64,000 nt of DNA from Engraulis encrasicolus (GCF_034702125.1 NC_085861.1:2857296-2921295), one strand, 5' to 3'; counted from the stretch's first letter, positions 1 through 11,696 are shown. Numbers and translations: made by a program. Notes: a model not told the origin generated them from the sequence alone.

Positions 1-172
1 CCTCTCCTTTCCTCGTCCATCTCTCTCTCCTCTCCTTTCCTCGTCCATCTCTCTCTCCTATCCTCTCCTCTCTTCTCCTCATCCATCTATCCTCTCCTCT
101 CCTCTCCTCTCCTCTCCTTTCCTCTCGTCATACCTCTCCTCTCCTCTCCTCTCTGCTCCTCATTCCTCATCC
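1..172. repeat. CT-rich satellite, block 1
   Basis: Pyrimidine-only strand built from CTCTC, CTCAT and CTTTC words. Blocks 1-172, 389-550 and 759-1724 are one array broken by unique sequence and a transposon. Confidence 0.85.
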
Positions 173-388
173 CCAAATTACTTTTAGTAATTTCTTTTTT
201 AGTAACTTAACTTAGTAACTTTAGTAACTTTTGAATTTGTATTGGACTGTGCTGCCCTGCTCAACGTATTGACCTCGATGGGATGACTAGACTCTATTGG
301 CCATATTGTCTTTTGTGTGACTTTAATGTGCGATTTACATGTGGATTGTGGAGTGGAGTCATGCCAGACACATTTCTGTGCAAACAGA

Positions 389-550
389 CAATCTCTCCTC
401 ATCTCATCCCTCTCTCCTATCCTCTCCTCCTCTCATCCCTCTCTCCTCTCATTCCTCTCCTGTCCTCTGCTCTCTTCATACTGTACATCTCTCCTCTCTG
501 CTCCTCATCCCTCTCTCCTCTCCTCATCTCATCCCTCTCCTCCTCTACTC
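389..550. repeat. CT-rich satellite, block 2
   Basis: Same CTCTCC/TCATCC words as block 1. The last 8 bp are duplicated on the far side of the transposon at 551-758. Confidence 0.85.
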
Positions 551-758
551 CAGTGTTTCCCAACCAGGGGTACGTGTACCACTAGGGGTACGTGAGCACA
601 CTGCAGGGGGTACTTGGAAAAGTGTTATCATTATAACAAATGTATGGATCAGCCACATCAGGACAGAGAAAATGATATAGAAAATTAATTAGGGGGTACT
701 CATGGCACAACTAAGAGGCTTAGGGGGTACGCAAGACAAAAAAGGTTGGGAAACACTG
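551..758. mobile_element. hAT-type MITE with exact 8-bp TSD
   Basis: Terminal inverted repeats CAGTGTTTCCCAACC and GGTTGGGAAACACTG bound a 208-bp element rich in GGGGTAC words. It is flanked on both sides by CTCTACTC (543-550 and 759-766). CAGTG ends with an 8-bp duplication are the hAT signature. It carries no transposase. Fragments of the same family occur at 22330 and 24763. Confidence 0.88.
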
Positions 759-1724
759 CTCTACTCTACTCTCCTCTCCACGCCTCTCATCCCTCTCTCC
801 TCTCATCCCTCTCTCTTCTCCACGCCTCTCTTCTCCTCATCTCTCTCCTCTCCTCATCCATCTCTCCTCTCCTCATACCTCTCTCCTCTCCTCTCTGCTC
901 CTCATCCCTCTCTCCTATCCTCTCCTCATCTCATCCCTCTCTCCTCTCATCCCTCTCTCCTCTCCTGTCCTCTGCTCTCTTCATACATCTCTCCTCTCTG
1001 CTCCTCATCCCTCTCTTCTCTCTGCTCCTCATCCTTCTCTCCTCTCCTCTCAGCTCCTCATCCCTCTCTCCTCTCCTCTCCTCTCCTCTCCTCTCCTCTC
1101 CTCTCCTCATCCCTCTCTCCTCTCTGCTCCTCATCCTTCTCTCCTCTCCTCTCCTAATCTCATCCCTCTCTTCCTCTCCTCTCCTTTCCTCTCCTCTCCT
1201 CTCCTCATACCTCTCTCCTCTCCTCTCTGCTCCTCATCCCTCTCTCCTCTCATACCTCTCTCCTCTCCTCTCTGCTCCTCATCCCTCTCTCCTCTCCTCA
1301 TCTCATCCCTCTCCTCCTCTCCTCTCCTCATCTCATCCCTCTCCTCCTCTCCTCTCCTCATCTCATCCCTCTCCTCTCCTCTCCTCTCCTCTCTTCTCCT
1401 CTCCTCTCCTCATTCTTCTCCTCCTCTCCTCTCCTCATTCCTTCCTGCTCTCCTGTTCTTCATCATCAGGGTATTGCTAATCACCCCCCCCCCCTCACCA
1501 TCGTCTCCTCTCCTCTCCTCGTCTCCCCACCCCTCTCCTCTTCTCACCTCTCCTCCTCCTCTGCTCTCCTCTCCTCCTCCTCTGCTCTCCTCTCCTGCTC
1601 TCTGCTCTCTTCATCCCTCTCTCCTCTCCTCTCCTCTCCTCCTCTCCTCTCCTCTCCTCGTCTCCCCACCCCTCTCCTCTTCTCACCTCTCCTCCTCCTC
1701 TGCTCTCCTCTCCTCCTCTCCACT
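759..1724. repeat. CT-rich satellite, main block
   Basis: Nearly pure pyrimidine on the + strand with higher-order units (CTCCTCATCCCTCTCTCC). A CGTCTCCCCACCCCTC-led segment is repeated at about 1500 and 1655. Long open frames here are repeat artefacts. Confidence 0.85.
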
Positions 1725-1933
1725 TAGCTTCAATGTCAAACAGCTGCATATTGGACACAGATGTTTGGAGTTGTGAATAAACAGACGTTACGTGGTCCTC
1801 TAAGTGTATGTAAAGAGCGGACTACATCTTTGGGGCCCGGCCACCATCTCAGGAACTCGACTGGAATACGCCTCCGGCTCTTGATTATTCCATTAGTCAA
1901 GGTCACATGTACGCAGGCTACTGCCTACACCTG

Positions 1934-2245
1934 GGGTGCATTCCAATATGCAACCTTGCGTCCTCCACTTGGGCTTGTGGCCTCGACCCGCCTCCTGGCC
2001 CCTCCTCCATGGAGAAAACAATAAAGTTTCCCCACTGTCAGCCTAGCCAAAACAATTTTGGGGGGACTATTCTACATAAACCATCCAGTTTGCAAATAAG
2101 AAAATTACTTTATAATTGAGCCCTTGCGAGATATTGAAATATACCGGTAATGCTGCTGTCAGTGATGTCATCATGACATATTACTTCCTGGTACGGAGCC
2201 ACAAGCACAAGTGGAGGACGCAAGGTTGCATATTGGAACGCACCC
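1934..2245. mobile_element. MITE with 38-bp TIRs, copy 1
   Basis: Ends starting GGGTGCATTCCAATATGC are inverted over about 38 bp with one mismatch. A second copy with the same ends is at 11402-11696. The superfamily is uncertain. Confidence 0.75.
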
Positions 2246-2408
2246 TGAGTTTCTTTCCTGAAACTCACCCTTACAAATCCACAGCACGCAATACTGTAGG
2301 CCTATGTAGGCCCTTCAGTTTGTCTTTGCAATATATCAAAGGGGATATATTGTGTGGTCATATAATACTCTACTGTAAATCTATGAAAATGTAAAATTGT
2401 TAAGAAAT

Positions 2409-2409
<1 letters not shown>

Positions 2410-2478
<69 letters not shown>
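2410..2478. repeat. (AC)n microsatellite
   Basis: About 34 uninterrupted dinucleotides. Confidence 0.95.
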
Positions 2479-2480
<2 letters not shown>

Positions 2481-5034
2481 TGGGGAATCCCTTAAGTTAG
2501 CCTATCTGAGGTATTTTAGAAGGTCTCTGAGGAATTTGAGGACCTTTGTTTTGTTTTTGTTTGTTTTCTAAACAATATTTAGTCTTTAGCATGTTGGATG
2601 GGGAGAGCGCATGACTGCATGAATGCTGCCCTCGTGTGTCCAGTGCAGTCACACAGAATACAAAAACTATCCTTTACAATCCACTTGCATGTAAGGCCAA
2701 TGCTGCCTTTACAATTAACTTGCAAGTAAGGCCAATGCTGCCTTTGACAGAGAAAACAAGCCTGCAGTCTGATTGAATGCGATCCGTCACTGACTTTGTC
2801 TTAATGAGTAATGCGCAAAAATGACCGGACAGCATGTGGGTACATTATAAGGCAGACGCAGAAATGAACTGATTCATTAACATTAATCATTTGCATAAAA
2901 CTGAATTCACACACAACTACGGAACAACAAACTGACATTTGGTCAGAGGAGCCGTCTTGGCTGATACACTGCGCAGATTTGTCGTATAAGTTGAACCAAA
3001 GGAATCCCCCCAAATTAAGTCGAAGCATGTGCTGAGTTGCACCGCCCGGATGTCCTGCCAGATGCATGCTCATATACCGTAACGTTTCAGGGGCTCATTG
3101 ATAACCACTTGGTAGGGGAAGAGTCGATTACCATAACACCATGATTCCTGCGCTCATTTATGGCAGGACCTTAATTGCGCACCAATCCGTCAATAATACT
3201 CCATTCGTTGATTCGTACACACGCGCACAGACAGTCCCCAGGCATGCACATGCACCATGCCTTTCGTCAGGTAACCATATCCATGTTCGGACGGAGCTTC
3301 AGACAAGTTGGGTTTTAGACTTCAGCACAGACACGGATTCATATCCACCCCACAAAGGACAGGTATGCTGTGGGAATTAAGGTGCCCACGAATGTCACAT
3401 AGTTTTCACAATGTTTTCATCACAAACGTCCAGTCAGGACCTTCCCATGGCATGGTGCGCACTGCGCAGATGGTACAAACTTGGACAGTTGTATAAAGAG
3501 AAAACACTCAAACCCATGAGAAGGTGAAAATAGAGCTCAACCTTCTGTGAGAAATGAACGTGGCTTTAGTCTATTCTCAAATTAACCGTCCAGGAAAAAC
3601 GTGCAGTAGGCTAACCCATGTCTTCCAGAAAGTAAATGCAGTTTATTTAACATTTAATAATTCCAACATAAAATCAGCATTCGCCAACCAGGTAGGCTAC
3701 CACTTTGACTTAGATAATTAATTAACGTTGGACATAATAGGCAATTACGCCACAGTCAAAAGTCACTCTTGTTTACATGCAACGTGCAACAGAAGATGTT
3801 AGAAACAACAGACGCTTTACTTACAATGGCTGGAACACGGAACGTTGGCTGGAACCCACTAGTCCAAGCTCCGTAAAAGAGCACTTGAGGAATGAATGCA
3901 GTCAAGTCTCACTCCTCCACCCCGCCCAGAGATATGTAGTTCCAGTGTTGTGTACGGTAATCAACCTACATTTCTTGCGAACGGGGGTGGTGCGGTGTGA
4001 TTCATGCTTGGTGTTCAACTGTGTCCTCTACCTATTTTTTTCTCTGTACGCAATAAAATTAATAAACCAATTAGTCCACTGTATTTATTAGGCTAGTAGA
4101 CTATGTGTAAGTTTGTTTAATTTTAATTAAAAACCACTTTAAGACTTCCTGTGGTCTGTAGGACGTTTTTTGTTAATATATATAGCCTAACCCGTTGTTT
4201 TAATATACCTAATAGCAAAAACGACGTGAGGGAGTAAACCCTTTAAAATTGTTATGGAGCCTTAATAGGTCTGGTCACTGCCGTGCCGTTTATTGCGTTT
4301 GGTTCCGTTCAAGACGCATCATTTAGAGTGGATGCCTCAAGGCATATGCTACCCATATTATTTAAGCAAGTTGATCATTTGGCTGCTAAATATTGTTTGA
4401 CAAGGCTTGTCCACTAATATAATGTTCATGCCTAAGGCAAGTAGCTCGTCAGGCCAGGTGGATTCAGAACATTTCAAAATGTGCCCAGAATGTGCTCTGT
4501 ACGTGCCCAAATATCACTGAATAATTGCCCCCATTTGAATTGAGTAGCCTACGTGAAGTAATCATAAGAGACAGGCTTGCATGCAGCATTGCGCACGTAG
4601 ACACTTCTGATTCACCCTTTTCACCCAATATTCGTTGAGCGTGTCCCTTGGAATGTCTGCTAACAGCGTCTTTGCTCTTTTGGAGAACATAGGACGTGAA
4701 GTAAAATGCACTGGCTGGCAGCTGCAAGAACCAGTGTTCCAAAATAATGTCAAAATGATTTTTCACTCATGTCCAATAATTGTATGCACACTATATGGGT
4801 GATGCCTTGTCATACGTGATGAATTTATGGAGAGAGTGAGAGATTGTGCTCTGCTTTGCATGTCTTCTTCCATAGCCTGGCGACGCCATCCTATGTACTC
4901 CAAAGATTCTGGCGGTCAGCTTTTAGCCCAGGCTACTTCTTCCACGGCATAAATATGATTGTTTGGCCCCTGAAGTACCCCGCTTCATACTTTATTTGCA
5001 CTTTTATTGTTACCTGCAACTCAAATATGGTACC
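2479..5034. other. Intergenic, nothing recognised
   Basis: I see a short duplicated phrase (AAGGCCAATGCTGCCTTT at about 2693 and 2730) but no coding signal, tRNA or clear transposon end. Confidence 0.5.
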
Positions 5035-5349
5035 TACCTGTTCCATGATGCCAAATGGATAACTTGTCATGCTTTACTTGGCGTTTGTTCGCAGCCACTT
5101 GTTTAGACAAGTAAATATATGTACCCCCCCCCCCCCCCATACTTTATTTGCCCTTCCTTTCTGAACCCCAAATCAACCAAATCATGACAATCAGGGACAG
5201 ATTAAGATGGCCCGGGGCCCCTAGGCTACGGGTTGCGATGGGCCCCCACAGAAGGCAAATGATCTGATGAGATTACACAAACATAATGTCTGCCAACCGC
5301 GGAGAGGAGTACTAACAGGAGATTCATTTCTCAATACCACATCTGCAAT

Positions 5350-5499
5350 CAGTGTTGCCAGATGTGTCTGACCAAATCTCGCCCAAAAGCTTCTCAAAAA
5401 ACGCCAAAATGCGCTATATTCTGCCCAAATTCAACAAATTACATTGACTTCTATGGGTCTATATTTTTCAGATTTTTACCGTCCAATCTGGCAACACTG
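5350..5499. mobile_element. hAT MITE (CAGTGTTGCCAGA family), exact TSD
   Basis: 150 bp, CAGTGTTGCCAGA to TCTGGCAACACTG inverse ends, flanked by TCTGCAAT on both sides. It is a member of a family with at least six copies here. Confidence 0.88.
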
Positions 5500-5536
5500 T
5501 CTGCAATTAAGCAAAACTGTTTCCACCTCCTTTGGC

Positions 5537-6012
5537 CAATCAGGGGGCGGGGGCCTACTGGTAGGTGGGGGTCCCTAGGCTGCTGCCATATCTAGCCTGT
5601 GGGGGCCCACTGATAGGTGGGGGTCCCTAGGCTGCAGTCACATCTAGCCTGTGGGGGCCCACTGGGAGGTGGGGGTCCCTAGGCTGCAGCCATATCTAGC
5701 CTGTGGGGGCCCACTAGTAGGTGGGGGGCCCTAGGCTGCAGCCATATCTAGCCTGTGGGGGACCCCTGATAGGTGGGGGCCCTAGGCTGCAGCCATATCT
5801 AGCCTGTGGGGCCCCATGGGCAGGTGGGGGTCCCTAGGCTGCAGCCCTATCTAGCCTGTGGGGCCCCACTGTCAGGCGGGGGCCCCTAGGCTGCAGCCAT
5901 ATCTAGCCTGTGGGGGCCCACTAGAAGGTGGGGGCCCTAGGCTGCAGCCAGATCTAGCCTGTGGGGGCCCACTAGAAGGTGGGGGCCCTAGGCTGCAGCC
6001 AGATCTAGCCTG
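5537..6012. repeat. About 53-bp minisatellite
   Basis: Roughly nine units with the core TAGGCTGCAGCCATATCTAG and a GTGGGGGCCC linker. Confidence 0.85.
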
Positions 6013-6280
6013 TGCGTTAATCCGGCCCTGAAGATGGCATGCACAGCAGAGCCTACTGTACATTAAGACCATTGCACATCTGTAGAAAATATACCCAAGA
6101 CTCAGTGGAAAGCATATCAAATATGTTACCTGTTTCATGATGCCAAATGGATAACCTGTCATGCTTTATTTGGCATTTGTTAGCAGCCACTTGTTTAGAC
6201 AGTAATTAGTTAGTAAATATATGTAAACCCCCCCAACGCACGACGTGGGGTGCTTTCATTCCCTCCACTGTAAACGATGA

Positions 6281-6606
6281 TGAAAGTGAAAAAGTGAAAG
6301 TGAAAGCCCATTGGGAAACTCCAACTCCCATTGTCATTGTGACACAGCACTCCACAGCACACAAGTGAACACTGCACACAACGAAATTGCATTTATGCCT
6401 CACCCGTGCAAGGAGGCAGCCCTCAGTGGCGCCCCATGGGGAGCAGTGCGGTGGGACGGTACCATGCTCAGGGTACCTCAGTCATGGAGGAGGATGGGGG
6501 AGAGCACTGGTTGATTACTCCCCCCACCAACCTGGCGGGTCGGGAGTCGAACCGGCAACCTCTGGGATGCAAGTCTGACGCCCTAACCGCTCACCTATGA
6601 CTGCCC
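6281..6606 (-). mobile_element. tRNA-derived SINE, copy 1
   Basis: On the minus strand the 5' end reads like a tRNA: an A-box-like GTGAGCGGTTAGGG and a B-box-like GGTTCGACTCC, followed by a unique body ending in an AGTGAAA-rich tail. A near-identical copy lies at 49897-50209. No acceptor-stem fold was seen, so it is a SINE and not a tRNA gene. Confidence 0.8.
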
Positions 6607-6775
6607 TTTACATGATGATGGATGATGGATGACGATTATGGAAATGACAGCATGAATACAGTGCATGTAGGCTACTAGGCCTCACCCCCACCCCATCTCC
6701 CCTCCTCCGTTCTAAAAGCCCACACCTGATGGTGAACTTGACGAGTCTCAGCTCGCTTCTGGCTCCGGTTCCTCT

Positions 6776-7055
6776 CAGGCAGAAAGCTCTGCTGGCGGTG
6801 GGGGGTGTAGGGGGGGTGTAAAGTAAAAGAAAGCTCCGCTGGCGGTGGAGGGGGGTGGGGGGGTGGCTGGTGGTGTGGTGGGTTTCTCTCAGGCAGAAAG
6901 CTCCGCTGGCGGTGGGGGCTGGGGGGGGGGGGGGGGGGGGATGGTGGGGATGTGGGGTGATGGGGTTGCAAAGGAAAAGAAAGCTCCGCTGGCGGTGGGT
7001 GGGGGTGGGGTGGGGTGGAGTGGGGTGGGGTGGGTTGCAAAGGAAAAGAAAGGCG
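6776..7055. repeat. G-rich tandem repeat
   Basis: Four units led by AGAAAGCTCCGCTGGCGGTG with GGGG runs between them. The G runs on the + strand could form G-quadruplexes. Open frames on either strand here are repeat artefacts. Confidence 0.8.
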
Positions 7056-7185
7056 AGGTTGGTAATCCACCATATGACAGCCAAGTCAGTCTGTATTTTC
7101 ATAACACGGTGTCAGGGTGGCGGTGATCTATCATCCTGGTGATATTATACGGGGGAAGATGGCATGTTGATGATGTATGGAAATT

Positions 7186-7301
7186 AAAGAAAAGGGGGGC
7201 ACACCTTGCATCAATTTTTGTCATTATTTTTGTGCACAGACGTGCGTCTGTGCAAAAAAATAAAGAGAAAACTTGATGCAAGGTGCGCCCCCCTTTTCTT
7301 T
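7186..7301. repeat. Fold-back element (inverted repeat)
   Basis: AAAGAAAAGGGGGGC at the left is matched by GCCCCCCTTTTCTTT at the right, with CACCTTGCATCAA arms. A GTGCACAGACG/CGTCTGTGC stem lies near the middle. Confidence 0.8.
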
Positions 7302-7329
7302 GATTCTAAGTATTTATTTGGGCCAGCAC

Positions 7330-7656
7330 GGTAGTGTAGTCTATATAGAACGCAGGTATACGGAGTATATCCACTTCTAAATTTTAGGGGCTTCAGTATA
7401 CCCACGTAGCCCCTTAGTGCGCGCCGTACCTCCAGTGGCACGCTGTAATAGTCATTGAAATGTAACTACCATAGCACTACAATACTATGACACAACACAG
7501 GCCTTTTAGCAATGCAGCACGACTTGGTCATTACCATACTGGTAACAACAAATGTATAAAGCCGCGTCTTAAGGGGTTAAAATAGATTGATCCATTATAT
7601 AGAATGGCATAAATATATACAGTATACCCACTTCAAAAAAGTAGACTACACCGCTG
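7330..7656. mobile_element. hAT-type MITE interrupted by another MITE
   Basis: The ends resemble GGTGTAGTCTA and TAGACTACACC. Exact 8-bp duplication GCCAGCAC at 7322-7329 and 7657-7664. A second element (7409-7576) is inserted. An uninterrupted relative is at 40235-40428. Confidence 0.8.
7409..7576. mobile_element. MITE, GCCCCTTAA-ended family, nested copy
   Basis: GCCCCTTAGTGCGCGCCG at one end and CGCGTCTTAAGGGG at the other. The flanks GTA/TTA suggest a 3-bp duplication like that of PIF/Harbinger elements. Relatives are at 15278, 19464, 37327 and 50287. Confidence 0.65.
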
Positions 7657-7716
7657 GCCAGCACCCTTAAAAGTTATCAAGAAACGTGAGTGAAGCCTGC
7701 TACCTGTCCTACTTAA

Positions 7717-8125
7717 AGGACCAGTTCAGTCCATTTCAACATGCAGTTGTAATGCTCACACTACCCTGGACTTGTCAGTGCCTGAGTTTTTTTTTCTTCT
7801 TCTTCAGCCGTTTCCGAGATCCTGGTCATTGTAATGGGGGCAGCTCTTTGTTTACATTTCAAAAAAACATTTTTATTTATTCCCAAAAACATCCAAAAGG
7901 TTATAAAACATCAGCAGACAACTAGCAAACAGCAGTACCTTTTGGGAAAATATTTGGAGTTGGCCTTTGTTTCATTTTTTAAAATTGTAAACAAACGCTG
8001 CCCCCATTAGAATTGCTCATATCTCGGAAAGGGCTGAGCCGAAAAATTTGGCATCACCAGGTACTGACAAGTCAAGGGTAGCGTGAGCAATACAACTGCA
8101 TGTTGAAATTGACCAAACTGTCCCT
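7717..8125. mobile_element. TTAA-flanked MITE, family B
   Basis: Starts AGGACCAGTTCAGTCC and ends inversely ACTGTCCCT, flanked by TTAA at 7713 and 8126. TTAA duplication is the piggyBac signature. A second copy is at 49006-49405. Confidence 0.75.
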
Positions 8126-8301
8126 TTAATGATGTATGGAAAACAATGACAGAACAGAACACAAAAAAACAAGCACAAACACAAGCACAAGCATGGCTTT
8201 TCAGAGTTTCAGCTACGCATACAACGTGCAGTTTTTAACCCATAGGACACACTTCAAGATCAATTCACTTTTCAAAAAATAAATGATTAATGTGTCAATC
8301 A

Positions 8302-8929
8302 CTATGTTTACATGATGTTTTTAATTCCGAATTAATAATTCCGAATTAAATAGTTCCCGTCGAGTTTACTTTGATCTTTCCTTTAATTCCGAATTAAGAG
8401 GTGTTTACATGACGTTTTCAAAGCGGAATTAAGCTTTATTCAGAATTAGAGTCAGTTAAGTAAGGGTTAACGTTCGGCGAGAAGGTCGCTACCGTGGAAT
8501 AGCAGCACGACAGAGAGAATCTTTAGACCCCGACGCGGAGCGGAGGACATTTCTTTAGGCCTATTTAATGTTAAGATTGTTGCTGCGCAAAACAAAACAG
8601 TGCCGTTGTGGAACACCGCTAGGCAACAGCTAGGTAGGCTAGCCAGGACAACAGGTGTTGTCTATCACAGCAGCTGATTAGAGTGACAAAAGACCGGACC
8701 CCCTGCGGAGTGATATGAAACATTCGCTTGAGCCACTGACTTGCCAGTCGCTTTAGCAGTGAAAAGTCTTGTTGCCGTTGACAGCGGTCTGTTATAGACT
8801 AACCCGTCCGTTATCGAAAAATAACAGATGTGCGAACGTTGGGGAGCCCCGTTGAAATGAATGGCGCATTCGACCGATGACGTCACACCATATAATAAAT
8901 TGTGAATTAAATGTCTCGTGTAAACGTAG
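8302..8929. mobile_element. MITE with GTTTACATGA ends
   Basis: CTATGTTTACATGA and TCGTGTAAACGTAG are inverted ends. The inner part repeats TTAATTCCGAATTAA. About 630 bp, no transposase. Confidence 0.55.
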
Positions 8930-9066
8930 CAATGGTCGCCCTTGATAAGCCATTTACACACAGTAGCAGAGATGTCCTAACACACCATCTGTGATCACCA
9001 TGACGATATCATGCACCCAATCAATTGAATTGTCAGATTAGCCGTATTCTGGTTACATTCTGTATC

Positions 9067-9640
9067 CTGACGATACGATACGGTATCGATTTCTTAAATC
9101 AGGGATTCGGTTTTTTTTTCGATACTTAAAGGGACACTGTGCAGGAAATGGTCAAAAAAGGTACTGCAACTATGCTGCTCATTGAAACTGGGCTGTCTAT
9201 TGCCAAATTTGATCAGCTAAAAATGGCTATTTTTGAAAATTCAAAATGGCGGACCATGGAGAAGATCCCCCTTTTCATGTATGAAAAGTGCAATTTTTCC
9301 AGTCATAATGAATACTTAGAATTTGATGGTGGTGGTAAGTATTCATGAAAAAGGTCATATTAGTGAATGGGCAGCATGAAATCTGGAAATAAACAACTAA
9401 AAATCTCACACGGTGTCACTTTAAGAATTCCCCACGATACGATGCGATTCGGTTCAATTCCATTTTTCCCCATTACTTTTCCACTACTATTGTGTTATGC
9501 AGCTTTAGGGCATTGCACAGGGGCCAGCGATTCGATTCTTTTCGATTCTTAAAAATGCCCCACGATACGATGCGATTCGATTAAATCGCCGGCCGATACT
9601 TCCGATACATTGATATATTTCGATATTTTATTTACTTTCC
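9067..9640. mobile_element. hAT-type element of the CGATACG family, interrupted
   Basis: The GATACGATACGGTATCGAT words and order match the inverse of 16142-16439. It is split by the TTAA element at 9130-9420. The left end is missing. Confidence 0.7.
9130..9420. mobile_element. TTAA-flanked MITE, family A
   Basis: Starts AGGGACACTGTGCAGG and ends GTGTCACT inverse, with TTAA at 9126-9129 and 9421-9424. It is inserted in a hAT element whose unbroken relative at 16142-16439 shows a single TTAA at this place. Confidence 0.85.
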
Positions 9641-9764
9641 ACTGACAAGACAGCACAGGGTTCAGAGGATGAAGACGAGGGAACAGACCTGACCCTCTCA
9701 ACACAACTATCCATTATTCTCCAAAGCTCCTTCCCGATGACCTCAGCCGATACCACTGCTGAGG

Positions 9765-9850
9765 AGGCCCCTAAACCTGATTGGACGGTCCCAGGCAGAC
9801 ACTGATGAGGCCCCTAAACCTGATTGGACGGTCCCAGGCAGACACTGATG
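9765..9850. repeat. Tandem duplication, about 43 bp x2
   Basis: AGGCCCCTAAACCTGATTGG through CAGACACTGATG occurs twice in a row. Confidence 0.85.
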
Positions 9851-10170
9851 GCCTTGCTCTCTCCGTAACCCCAAACAGCAACGTCCCTCAGCTTGACTGA
9901 CAAGTGGAGAAAAGCAGGATATTGTTTCTGCTTTCTGTTCCATGTTTCAAGGAGAGGGGGGGGGACCTTGTCGGGACTAAGAGGATATTTGTAGACAGTT
10001 GTCTTTTCTGGTCAGGGCACAGCACAGGAATGTCCTGTCTTTATGTCAAGACTTGCAGGGCTTTCTTCATATTGACAACATACACAGAAAGGAGAACTGG
10101 AGCGTGTAGAGGGCCTATAGTGTGTCGTGTGTGGTGTGTCTCAGGCGTGTCGCCCCATGCTCTCTCTCTC

Positions 10171-10326
<156 letters not shown>

Positions 10327-10431
10327 GGGATCGTCTGAGGCGCTTCACCCCATGGACCAGGTAAGGGCCCCCCTGCTATCAGGAAGACGGATGCTTTTAA
10401 ATGTCTGGTGGAGGAAACAGACAGGGCCGGC

Positions 10432-10845
10432 GCTAGGCATAAGCAGACAAGGCGGTCGCCTAGGGCACCAGATGTCTTGGGGGCGCCAGGTCCACAGAAT
10501 TAGAATGCATGGGTTCTACATTTACTCAACCTCTGATTGTTGGAAACTGCTGTCGGTCAAAAAATGAGCTCACGTGGTTGGCTGCCAGTGTCTTGCCCCT
10601 CCATACAACACCGTGTTTATAAACAAACAAAAAAAAACATCTATATGAAGTGAAAAGGCATTAAACTTTACATTGACCATGATAATTCATGGGCACTCAG
10701 TACATATGTAGGTACTAGATCAGCTGTGCTTGATCAGATGCATGACACTACGGTAGGCCTATGTTTACACATGCCAATTTCCACCTCCACAAATAGGAAA
10801 GAGGGGTCCTTGCCTAGGGCACCAAATTGACTCGAACTGGCCCTG
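10432..10845. mobile_element. hAT-type MITE with exact TSD
   Basis: CAGGGCCGGCGCTAGG to CTGGCCCTG, 414 bp, flanked by GAAACAGA on both sides (10424-10431, 10846-10853). The repeated CCTAGGGCACCA words inside belong to this family. Confidence 0.87.
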
Positions 10846-11198
10846 GAAACAGAAACAAAAGCATGTTGTTGCGCCCAACCCTGACATGCAACAGTTTTCC
10901 AAACCAGGTCTTTCCAAGTGATGGTGAGTTTCTGTGCCTTGGATAGCCAGGGTTTTCATTTTTACTGAGCATCCTCCGATGCATGGGCCAACTGCAACTC
11001 CTTGCATGGACTTCCAGTCTGATGGATTAACAGCTATCTGCACGGACATACAGCACAGCTGCTCATGACAGAATACTTAAAAAATGTTTCTTTGTATTGG
11101 TATATGGTTTGCACAAAATCGGTCAAACAGCCTGCCAGAAAGTGTCAGTGACTGACAATCCAAGCCAGCTGGTGAGCTGTTCCAAGAGCACCAATCCT

Positions 11199-11326
11199 GG
11201 GGTGAGTTTCTCAAAAGAGAAGTTGCTAGCCTGTTAGCAACTTCGGTAGTTGCCAATGGGAAAATGCATTGAAAACAGCAAAGTAGTTAATGTAGTTAGC
11301 AACTTTGGTTTCGAGAAATTCACCCC
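11199..11326. mobile_element. 128-bp MITE, GGGGTGAGTTTCT family
   Basis: Inverted ends GGGGTGAGTTTCTC and GAGAAATTCACCCC. The body has GTTAGCAACTTCGGTAGTTG and an inverse echo. Five copies in the window. Confidence 0.78.
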
Positions 11327-11401
11327 TGCTGTGTTGTCAAAGACCAGCTGATTTCAATATGCCCACTTCTCTCTCAACCAAAGCCCACTAATAGACTCTC
11401 A

Positions 11402-11696
11402 GGGTGCATCCCAATATGTGACCTTGCCTCCTCCACTTGCCTCCTCCACTTGCTTCTCGTCATGATAACATCACTGACAACAGCATTATATTTCAATATC
11501 TTGCAAAAGCTCAATTGTAAAGTCTTTTTCTCATTTGCAATTGGGATGGTGGGTGAAAAACAGTCCCTCAAAAGTTGTTGTGGCGAGGCTGACAGCTGGG
11601 AAACTTTATCGTTTTCTCCACGGAGGAGGGGCCAGGAGGCGGGACGAGGAGACAAGCACAAGTGGAGGAGGCAAGGTCACATATTGGGATGCACCC
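11402..11696. mobile_element. MITE with 38-bp TIRs, copy 2
   Basis: Same terminal repeats as 1934-2245. TCA flanks both sides, which suggests a 3-bp target duplication. The internal sequence is partly shared with copy 1. Confidence 0.72.

Larger units (their letters stand above)
5192..6030. mobile_element. Composite element with CAGGG ends and internal minisatellite
   Basis: Ends CAGGGACAGATTAA and TTAATCCGGCCCTG are inverted. Inside is a nested hAT MITE (5350-5499) and a tandem array of about nine units of roughly 53 bp (GGCTGCAGCCATATCTAGCC core) from about 5537 to 6010. No clear target duplication was found. Confidence 0.6.

Noticed and set aside
702..1480. Long Ser/Leu/Pro open frames on + and Arg/Glu/Gly frames on -
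   Set aside because: They are translations of the CT-rich satellite with no start context, domain or codon bias.
6281..6606. Possible tRNA genes (also at 17704, 44440, 49897, 54750 and 61861)
   Set aside because: A- and B-box-like motifs are present, but the sequences continue into shared SINE bodies and I could not see a full cloverleaf.
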